This document shows positions 19,631 through 26,838 of a DNA stretch of 64,000 nt, piece after piece. Each line of letters opens with the position of its first letter. Within the stretch, counting starts at the first letter, position 1. The stretch is from a bacterium (GTDB lineage: Bacteria; Krumholzibacteriota; Krumholzibacteriia; LZORAL124-64-63). The notes below the pieces were generated by a model. It had not been told where the DNA came from. It worked only from the letters and a program-made list of their open reading frames with translations, and made no database searches. The stretch covers positions 186,001 through 250,000 of the forward strand of contig JADJQR010000001.1 of NCBI GenBank assembly GCA_016712675.1, given 5' to 3'. The translations under genes were made by a program, and so were the position numbers.

Positions 19631-21125
19631 CACCCGCCTGGCGATCTCGTTCCTGCTGGTGGCGCTGCTGCCGACGCTGCCGCTGTCGCTGGTCGTGCGC
19701 GACCTGCTCGAACGCCGGTTCGGACCGGCGATCGCCGGGCCGCTCGACGCCGCGCTCGAGGCGGGCCTGGCCGAAAGCCGCGCGCGCCTGCAGGACAGCC
19801 GCCTGCAGCTGGCGGCGCAGGCGCGGGCGCTGGCTGTCGGCGCCGCGGCCGGCGCGACCGTCCTGCTGGACCGCGCCGGCGAGCCGCAGCCCGCCGACGC
19901 TCTGGCCGCCTTCGTCGCGGCCCGGCCCGGGCTTCTGGATCCGTTCGACCCCGTGGTCGAGGCGGCGGCCGCCGACGGCGACACGCTGCCGGTGCGGCGC
20001 CAGGGTGACGCGCTGGTGGCGCGCGTGCGGGTCGGCGATGGCGACGAGCTGGTGGCCGTGCAGCCGTTGCCCGCGGGCATGGTCGAGCGCGCCGGCGTGC
20101 TGACCGACGGCGTGACCGTGCTGCGCGCGGTGCGTGCCGAGGAGGGCCGCGTCGTGCTCAGCTTCGTCGGCCCGTTCCTGCTGGTCTACGGCGCGCTGGT
20201 CCTGGTGGCGCTGCTGGCGGGCCTGCTCTGGTCGCGGAGCATGGTGCGGCCGCTGGAATCGCTGGTCGGCGCCACGCGGCGCGTGGCAGCCGGCGACCTC
20301 GAGTTCCGCCTCGAGTTGCGCCTGTCGCGGCGCGGCCCGGGCGAGGTGGGCGAACTGGTGGCCAGCTTCGACGAGATGGTGGCGCGCCTGGCCGGGCAGC
20401 GCCGCGACCTGGCGCGGCTCGAGCGCGTGGCCGCCTGGCGCGGCATGGCCCGCACGCTGGCGCACGAGGTCAAGAACCCCCTGACGCCGATCCTGCTGGC
20501 GATCACGCAGGTCCGCGACGCCTACCAGGGCGACGACGCGGCCTACCGCGCCCTGCTGGACGAGGCCGTCGACATCACCAGCGAGGAGGTGGAGCACCTG
20601 CGGCGCCTGGTGCGGGCGTTCGGCGACTTCGCGCGGCTGCCGAAGCCGGAGCTGCGGGAAGGCGACCTGGTGGCCCTGCTGCTGGACCTCGGGCACCTCT
20701 ACGGCCGCGAGCGGCTGGAGCTGGACGGGATCGGCGCGCCGCTGGTCGGCTGGTTCGACTACGACGCGCTGCGCCGCGCGCTGGTCAACCTGGTCGACAA
20801 CGGGCTGGCGGCCTGCCGCCAGCAGCGCGAGCCCGAGCGCGTGGCCATCACGCTGGCTCGCCAGGGTGCGGGCGCGCGCCTGGTGGTCAGCGACCGCGGC
20901 GCCGGCATCGCCGCGGAGAACCTGCCGCGCATCTTCGAGCCCGACTTCACCACCAAGAGCGACGGCATGGGCCTGGGCCTGGCCATCGTCGAGAACATCG
21001 TCATCGGCCACGGCGGGGTCATTTCCGTCCGCAGCGAGCCCGGACGCGGCACGTCGTTCACCATCGACCTGCCGCTGACCGCCGCCGTCGCCGCCACTTC
21101 CGATTCCCGGGACGGTGCAGCGTGA
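19617..21125 (+). CDS. NtrY-like membrane sensor histidine kinase
   Basis: A 502-residue kinase. The first membrane helix (about residues 8-28) and second (about 180-208) flank a periplasmic region of about 150 residues. HAMP follows, then HisKA with phospho-acceptor His283 in TLAHEVKNPLTP, and HATPase with N-box LVNLVDNGLAAC, DRGAGI and GMGLGLAI. The HEVKNPLTPI form is characteristic of the NtrY branch. GGGGGAGG precedes the ATG. Its stop overlaps the regulator start by four bases, giving a clear cognate pair. The signal is probably envelope or periplasmic, given the Omp85 and DUF4390 neighbours. Confidence 0.9.
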   Translation: MKRISTRLAISFLLVALLPTLPLSLVVRDLLERRFGPAIAGPLDAALEAGLAESRARLQDSRLQLAAQARALAVGAAAGATVLLDRAGEPQPADALAAFVAARPGLLDPFDPVVEAAAADGDTLPVRRQGDALVARVRVGDGDELVAVQPLPAGMVERAGVLTDGVTVLRAVRAEEGRVVLSFVGPFLLVYGALVLVALLAGLLWSRSMVRPLESLVGATRRVAAGDLEFRLELRLSRRGPGEVGELVASFDEMVARLAGQRRDLARLERVAAWRGMARTLAHEVKNPLTPILLAITQVRDAYQGDDAAYRALLDEAVDITSEEVEHLRRLVRAFGDFARLPKPELREGDLVALLLDLGHLYGRERLELDGIGAPLVGWFDYDALRRALVNLVDNGLAACRQQREPERVAITLARQGAGARLVVSDRGAGIAAENLPRIFEPDFTTKSDGMGLGLAIVENIVIGHGGVISVRSEPGRGTSFTIDLPLTAAVAATSDSRDGAA

Positions 21126-22543
21126 AAGCCAGGGTCCTGATCGTCGATGACGAACGCAACATCCGCCGCACGTTCGCCATGGTGTTGACGGCCGAGGGCT
21201 TCACCGTCGACGTGGCCGAGAGCGGCGAGGAGGGCCTGGCCCGCTGCCAGGCCGAGCGTCCCGACGTCGCGGTGCTGGACGTGCGGCTGCCGGGCCTGGA
21301 CGGGATCGAGGTGCTGCGCCGGCTGCGCGCGCAGGACGCCGAGCTGCCCGTCATCATGATCAGCGGGCACGGCACCATCGCCACCGCGGTCGAGGCCACC
21401 AGGCACGGCGCCTTCGACTTCATCGAGAAGCCGCTCAGCAAGGAGCGGCTGCTGGTGGCCATCCGCAACGCGCTGGACCGCCGCGACCTGGGCCGTGAGG
21501 TGCGCGCGCTGCGCGACAAGGTCAAGCGGCGGACGGTGATGGTCGGCGAGTCGGCGCCCCTGCAGGCGATCCGCGAGCAGATCCGGCGCGTAGGGCCCAC
21601 CGGCGCGCGCGTGCTCATCACCGGCGAAAGCGGCACCGGCAAGGAACTGGTGGCGCGCGCCGTGCACGAGGCCAGCGAACGCCAGGGCAAGCCGTTCGTG
21701 AAGGTCAACTGCGCGGCCATCCCCGAGGAGCTGATCGAAAGCGAGCTGTTCGGCGCCGTCAAGGGCGCCTACACCGGCTCGACGCAGACGCGCGACGGCA
21801 AGTTCCTGCAGGCGGACGGCGGCACGCTCTTCCTGGACGAGATCGGCGACATGTCGCTGAAGGCCCAGGCGAAGGTGCTGCGCGCGCTGCAGGAAGGCGA
21901 GATCGAGCGCGTGGGCGGGGACGGGACCATCAAGGTGGATGTGCGCGTGGTCGCCGCGACGAACAAGGACCTGCCGGCCGAGGTCGCGGCCGGCCGTTTC
22001 CGCGAGGACCTCTACTTCCGTCTGAATGTCGTGCCCGTGCACGTGCCGCCGCTGCGCGATCGACCTGGCGACATCACGCTGCTGGCCGAGCACTTCCTGG
22101 CGGCGTACCTGGACGAGAACGGGCTGCCGCAGCGGCGCCTTGACGACGGCGCCCTGCTGGCGCTGCAGCGGCTGCCGTGGACCGGCAACATCCGCGAGCT
22201 GGGCAACGCCGTCGAGCGCCTGGCGATCCTCAGCGCGGGCGCCACCATCACCGCCGATGACCTGGCCACCTGCGGCGTGGGCGAAGGGATCCCGGCCGCG
22301 CGCCCGGCCGGCGGTCCGGCGCGGGGCGGCGCCCTGCCAGGCTGGGACCTGGCCGCGGTGCGCCGCGCCGGCGGGCTGGCCGCGGCGCGGCAGCAGTTCG
22401 AGAAGGACCTGGTCGAGGCGGCGCTGCGCGAGGCCGACGGCAACGTCTCGGGCGCGGCCCGGCTGCTGGGACTGGACCGCACGAACCTGCACAAGAAGAT
22501 CCAGGCCTACGGGCTGGGCCATGACCGGGGTGGTGCCGAATGA
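21122..22543 (+). CDS. NtrC-family sigma-54-dependent response regulator
   Basis: A 473-residue regulator. The receiver has Asp53 in VLDVRLPG. The AAA+ domain has Walker A GESGTGKE, the sigma-54-contacting loop as GAYTGS (usual GAFTGA), and Walker B GGTLFLDEIGDM. A C-terminal Fis-type helix-turn-helix ends with GAARLLGLDRTNLHKKI. It activates transcription from sigma-54 promoters after phosphorylation by the upstream kinase. No sigma-54 (-24/-12) promoter was found in the local non-coding gaps, so its targets may lie elsewhere. It overlaps both neighbours by four bases. Confidence 0.93.
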   Translation: MKARVLIVDDERNIRRTFAMVLTAEGFTVDVAESGEEGLARCQAERPDVAVLDVRLPGLDGIEVLRRLRAQDAELPVIMISGHGTIATAVEATRHGAFDFIEKPLSKERLLVAIRNALDRRDLGREVRALRDKVKRRTVMVGESAPLQAIREQIRRVGPTGARVLITGESGTGKELVARAVHEASERQGKPFVKVNCAAIPEELIESELFGAVKGAYTGSTQTRDGKFLQADGGTLFLDEIGDMSLKAQAKVLRALQEGEIERVGGDGTIKVDVRVVAATNKDLPAEVAAGRFREDLYFRLNVVPVHVPPLRDRPGDITLLAEHFLAAYLDENGLPQRRLDDGALLALQRLPWTGNIRELGNAVERLAILSAGATITADDLATCGVGEGIPAARPAGGPARGGALPGWDLAAVRRAGGLAAARQQFEKDLVEAALREADGNVSGAARLLGLDRTNLHKKIQAYGLGHDRGGAE

Positions 22544-23196
22544 GACCGCCTGCACTTCGTCCGCTGCTGGTCGCGGTCGTGCTCGCGTCGATCGTGGCGC
22601 CGCCGGTGCGCGCCGTCGCCGACGCGGATCCGGCCCCGGCTCGTCCGCTCCGCTGGCAGGTCGGCGTGCAGTCGAGCGGCTCCTGGCGCAGCCGTTTCGA
22701 CGTCTTCGACCGCGACGGCGTTCCGCCGGGCGCGGTCGCGAAATGGGCGAACGGTGGCGGCGTGTTCGTCGGCCGCCGGTTCGGCGACCGCTTCGTCGGG
22801 CAGTTGCTCGTATCGTTCGCTCGGCACGATATCGAAGGTGTGGCGTCCCGGATCGGCGACGTCGAGTTGCTCCTGACCGGCACGGTGCTCCTTGGACCGG
22901 AACGCACAGTGCAGCCGTTTCTCCGGGGCGGGATCGGCGGCGGCGGGCAGGCTTTCGAGACCGAGGACGGCGACGGGAACCTCATCGCATTCGGGCCCGC
23001 TGCCATCGCCGGGGGCGGCGCCCAGTTGCGCCTCGGCCGCCGGGTCAGCCTGGAACTGGAAGCAGTCGGCACGTTCACCAACTTCCTGCAGGTGGACGAC
23101 CTGACGAACGGCGCGCGCTGGGGCGGCGGCGACTGGCAGGTGCGCACGTCGAATTGGGGCTGGCGACTTGGCGTGGGGTGGGCGTTCTGGTTCTGA
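22540..23196 (+). CDS. Small outer-membrane barrel protein
   Basis: A 218-residue protein with a signal peptide (about residues 1-25, ending PVRAVA). The mature part is rich in alternating strands and Gly, with strand-like runs such as VQPFLRGGIGGGG and WGWRLGVGWAFWF; the final aromatic residue suits BAM-dependent insertion. It starts within the stop of the NtrC-like regulator (ATGA), so it shares its transcript. It resembles generic porin-like or OmpW-like barrels, and no specific family can be named. Confidence 0.65.
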   Translation: MRPPALRPLLVAVVLASIVAPPVRAVADADPAPARPLRWQVGVQSSGSWRSRFDVFDRDGVPPGAVAKWANGGGVFVGRRFGDRFVGQLLVSFARHDIEGVASRIGDVELLLTGTVLLGPERTVQPFLRGGIGGGGQAFETEDGDGNLIAFGPAAIAGGGAQLRLGRRVSLELEAVGTFTNFLQVDDLTNGARWGGGDWQVRTSNWGWRLGVGWAFWF

Positions 23197-23247
23197 GTGG
23201 CGTCGGTGGGCGCCACGGAACCGCAGCAGGCAAGGGGACGCAAGGAC

Positions 23248-25620
23248 ATGATGCTGACGAGACCGGGATTCCTGGCTTGGATGGCGCTGGCGCTGGCGGG
23301 GGCATTGGCGTTCCCGCGGGTCGCGGCGGCGACGACCGCGCCGGACGCGCGGGTGAACCTGGCCGGCAAGGTGCTCGAACGGAACACCGAGGCGCCGTTG
23401 GCCGGAGCGATGGTCAAGGTTGTCATGGTTGCGCCGGACACGACGTCGCTGACCGTGCCGTGGGCGCAGCACCTGGCCTCACTCGGCCGGATCGATGGCC
23501 AATTCGGCGACGACGACGGCCTGGTCACCTACGCCGACTCGAACGGGCAGTTCGGATTCCGTGGGTTGCCGACCGGCCGCGTCTCGCTGACGTTTCCCAA
23601 CGCCGGCTTCGCGCCGATCGCGCTGACCGAGACGATCCGGCCTGGTGAACGCGTCGACGTCACCGTCCGTCTCAAGCGCCGGCAGTACAACACGCAGGAG
23701 ATCGTGGTCTTCGGCGACCGTCCCGAGCAGGAGGTCACGCGTGTCTCGCTGTCGGCGCTCGAGGTCCAGACACTGCCGGGCACCGGCGGCGACGCCATCC
23801 GCAGCGTCCAGGCGCTGCCGGGCGTCGCGCGACCGACCATGGCCGACCCCGGTGCCGTCATTGTGCGTGGCAGCGGGAACTACGACACGCGCTTCCTGCT
23901 GGACGGCATCGACATCCCCCTGCTGTTCCACTTCGGGGGCGTCAAGTCGACCTACAACTCGCTGGGCCTCGGCGGTGTGGACCTCTATCCCGGCGGGTTC
24001 GGCGTCCGCTACGGTGGGTGCATCGGGGGCCTGGTCGAGGTGAAGGGGCGCCCGGCGCGCGCCAACGGCTGGCACACGACGGTGGACGCCGGGCTGTTGG
24101 ACGCCAGTGTCCACGCGGAGGGCCCGCTCGGCCGCGGCCTGGGCCTGATGGTGACGGCCCGGCGCAGCTTCATCGGCGAGCTGGCGGAGGCGGCGCTGGC
24201 GGACAACGACGACGTCAGGCTGGCGGTGGCGCCCTGGTACGCCGACGCCGTGGCGCGGCTGGACTGGGAGGCGCACCCGGACCATCGCCTGTTCCTGACC
24301 TTCTTCGGCGCCCGCGACCGCCTGTCGCTGGTGACGCCCAACGCCAACACCGGCAGTCCGGAGGTGTCCGAGGCCACCGACGAGGTGGAACTGGACCTCT
24401 CGTTCTCCCGGTACATCCTGGGCTACGACGCGCAGCTGGGCCGGCGCGTGCGGAACGAGCTGCGGGCCTCGGCCGGCCGCGACCGCAACTCGGGGCACCT
24501 GCTCGGCGAGTTCCGCTTCGACGGCCGCGGACCGGTCTTCAGCCTGCGCGATGACCTGGCCGTGACCTGGCGGCCGTGGCTGGTCTCGCGCGTCGGGACC
24601 GACCTCATCTATTCCGAATACGACTACGAGGTGAAGCTGGCCGGTTATCCGGCCTCGCGGCTCACAGACAAGGAGTTCTCCGACCTGGGCACCTACGCCG
24701 GCCTGGACCTGCGCCCGCTGCCGTCGCTGCTGGTGTCGCCGGGTGTCCGCCACGACTACTACCACCACCTGGACAAGTCACGCACCGGCCTGCGCGCCTC
24801 TTTGCGCTGGGACTACGGCGAGGGGCGCGTGCTGACGGCCTCGGCCGGCGACTACAACCAGGCGCCGCGGCCCATCGGCCAATCGACCGACCCCGTCTAC
24901 GGCAATCCAGACCTGCCGCCGACCACGGCGCGCCACCTGACGCTCGGGCACGAGTGGCGCTTCGACCGCGGCTGGTCGCTGAAGGTCGAGGGCTACTACA
25001 ATACGCAGGACGACGTGCCGGCCTTCGCCGACACGAACGACGTGAACTTCCTGCCGGACGCGCGCGCGCGGATGTACGGTCTGGAACTGTTGCTGCGGCG
25101 CGATCAGCGCGACGGCTTCCGCGGCTGGCTGGCCTGCAGCGTCGGGCGCAGCGAGCGGCAGTTCGCCCGCGACCCTGGCGACGGCATCAACTGGTCGCCC
25201 GGGACCTGGCTGGCGCACGACGTGGACCAGCCTGTGCACCTGGAAGCCACCGGCACCTGGGACCTGGGCCGTGGTTGGTCGTTCGGTTCGCGTCTGCAGT
25301 TCGTCACTGGCGTCCCGGTCACGCCCCTGCTCAGCTACACCGCGGGGCAGTTCGAGTTCGACGGCGACACGGGCAACTACGTCCCGGTCGAGGGCGCCTA
25401 CCTGTCCGACCGCGTCGAGCCCTACGTGCGCGTCGACCTGCGCGTGGACTGGGAGATGGTCCGCGGCTCCACCGTCTGGTCGCTCTACCTGGACCTGCAG
25501 AACGCGAACTACTTCGCCTACAACAGCCCCGAGGGCTACACCTACAACTACGACTACTCGGAGCGGTCGCCCTACGGCTGGATCTTCCTGCCGTCGCTGG
25601 GCGCCCGCGTCGAATTCTAG
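23248..25620 (+). CDS. TonB-dependent receptor with carboxypeptidase-like domain
   Basis: A 790-residue outer-membrane receptor. The signal peptide is followed by a CarboxypepD-reg-like domain (about residues 35-140: VNLAGKVLERNTEAPLAGAMVKV). A plug (about 150-270) includes AIRSVQALPGVARP, VIVRGSGNYDTRFLLDGIDIP and the Gly-rich YPGGFGVRYGG. The beta-barrel ends LPSLGARVEF. The plug pattern, with a 'PGV.RP..DP' stretch, matches a receptor group common in Bacteroidota-like phyla. A ribosome site (AAGGGGAC) supports ATG 23248 or 23251. The lipoprotein nine bases downstream is a likely partner. The substrate is unknown. Confidence 0.9.
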   Translation: MMLTRPGFLAWMALALAGALAFPRVAAATTAPDARVNLAGKVLERNTEAPLAGAMVKVVMVAPDTTSLTVPWAQHLASLGRIDGQFGDDDGLVTYADSNGQFGFRGLPTGRVSLTFPNAGFAPIALTETIRPGERVDVTVRLKRRQYNTQEIVVFGDRPEQEVTRVSLSALEVQTLPGTGGDAIRSVQALPGVARPTMADPGAVIVRGSGNYDTRFLLDGIDIPLLFHFGGVKSTYNSLGLGGVDLYPGGFGVRYGGCIGGLVEVKGRPARANGWHTTVDAGLLDASVHAEGPLGRGLGLMVTARRSFIGELAEAALADNDDVRLAVAPWYADAVARLDWEAHPDHRLFLTFFGARDRLSLVTPNANTGSPEVSEATDEVELDLSFSRYILGYDAQLGRRVRNELRASAGRDRNSGHLLGEFRFDGRGPVFSLRDDLAVTWRPWLVSRVGTDLIYSEYDYEVKLAGYPASRLTDKEFSDLGTYAGLDLRPLPSLLVSPGVRHDYYHHLDKSRTGLRASLRWDYGEGRVLTASAGDYNQAPRPIGQSTDPVYGNPDLPPTTARHLTLGHEWRFDRGWSLKVEGYYNTQDDVPAFADTNDVNFLPDARARMYGLELLLRRDQRDGFRGWLACSVGRSERQFARDPGDGINWSPGTWLAHDVDQPVHLEATGTWDLGRGWSFGSRLQFVTGVPVTPLLSYTAGQFEFDGDTGNYVPVEGAYLSDRVEPYVRVDLRVDWEMVRGSTVWSLYLDLQNANYFAYNSPEGYTYNYDYSERSPYGWIFLPSLGARVEF

Positions 25621-25629
25621 GGAGTCGTC

Positions 25630-26793
25630 ATGAGAATCGCGTGGCCTGCCGTTGTGCTACCGATCCTGGCCGCCCTGCTGTCCGCCTGCGGCGAGGGCTT
25701 CCCCGACCAGGAGATGCACCTGGGCCTCGAGGACAAGGTGCGCCCGTACGCGATCACGCTCGAGCCGCCAGAGGCGGCGCCCGGTGACACCGTGCGCGTG
25801 ACGCTGCTGGCCAGGGTGCCGCGCCCTGACGAGGTGGACATCGGCTGGAAGGTGGCGTTGGACTACGACAGCGGGCTCTACGGGGTCGACGATGTCGAGC
25901 GCAACCAGCGACCTCTGGCGGCCGGCGAGCCCGAGGTGGACCAGGACGGCTTCCTGTCCCAGTCGTTTCTCTGGGTCGTGCCGGATTCGGCGCTGTTGTA
26001 CAGCTCGGCGCTGCCTGCGGTAGTCGACGATCCGGCGCTGGTGGCGATCGCTGCTCAGCTGCCAGGACTGGGCAGCGGGCCGACCTGGCGCAAAGACGAG
26101 ATCGACGCTTGGCTGAAGGGAGTCTCCCGCGAAGACCTGGCGGCGATGGACGCCTTCACGCGCGCGGCCGTCTGGGGCCTGGCGGACCGCTTCGCCTGCG
26201 CGGTGCGCTTCCGCGCCACGCTGCGTACGAACGTCGTCGTCGACGTCACGCGCAACCTGACCATCCGCCACACGCGTCGCCTGGACGGTCCGAACACGAA
26301 CCACAACACCTTCGTGGTGTCCTTCGAGGTCGTCGCCGTCGCGCGCCGCGATGCCTCACCCGCAGACATCGACGACCCGGACGTGCCGCAGACCCGTCAG
26401 GTCTTCGTCGATTCGTGGGGTCAACGCGTGGCCGATCGCATCGAGCTGCCTGTCGATCCGGGTTGGACGTATTTCGCGCGCGGGGACTTCGCGGCCGAGT
26501 CCTACACCTCGCCGTGGGACCCGGGCCTCGTGATCGACGAACTGGCCCTGTTCCGCTGGTACTACTACCGGCAGGACGCGCCCGGCGTCGAGCACGCGCT
26601 CTTCGTGACCGACGAGGGCGAAGACGCCGAGATGTGGAACCTCAACGACGTGATCAGGCTGGAGCCGGACGGACCCGGCTCGACGTTCCGCCTGCTGCTG
26701 GTCGTGCGCGACAGCCGGCGCGAATGGGACTCGTTCCAGGGGACGCCGGGAACCGGCGTGGCCGAGGGTGTGGTGGCGTTCGTCGAGCCGTGA
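25630..26793 (+). CDS. Lipoprotein encoded with the TonB receptor
   Basis: A 387-residue lipoprotein with lipobox LLSAC at residues 16-20. Residues 40-70 (ITLEPPEAAPGDTVRVTLLAR) look like a beta-sandwich opening. The rest is acidic and aromatic without a known domain. It follows the TonB-dependent receptor by nine bases, recalling receptor-lipoprotein pairs of the SusC/SusD kind, though it lacks the TPR architecture of SusD. It is probably a surface-exposed binding partner. It ends in a hairpin shared with the convergent CotH gene. Confidence 0.7.
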   Translation: MRIAWPAVVLPILAALLSACGEGFPDQEMHLGLEDKVRPYAITLEPPEAAPGDTVRVTLLARVPRPDEVDIGWKVALDYDSGLYGVDDVERNQRPLAAGEPEVDQDGFLSQSFLWVVPDSALLYSSALPAVVDDPALVAIAAQLPGLGSGPTWRKDEIDAWLKGVSREDLAAMDAFTRAAVWGLADRFACAVRFRATLRTNVVVDVTRNLTIRHTRRLDGPNTNHNTFVVSFEVVAVARRDASPADIDDPDVPQTRQVFVDSWGQRVADRIELPVDPGWTYFARGDFAAESYTSPWDPGLVIDELALFRWYYYRQDAPGVEHALFVTDEGEDAEMWNLNDVIRLEPDGPGSTFRLLLVVRDSRREWDSFQGTPGTGVAEGVVAFVEP

Positions 26794-26813
26794 GCCGGGC
26801 GAACGCTCACGGC
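26787..26813. terminator. Bidirectional hairpin terminator
   Basis: A perfect 9-base-pair stem (26787-26795 with 26805-26813) with a 9-base loop overlaps the stop codon of the lipoprotein gene and lies 25 bases from the stop of the convergent CotH gene. No T-run follows on either strand. Confidence 0.5.
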
Positions 26814-26838
26814 CCGACGAAGCGCGGTCGCGCGGACT

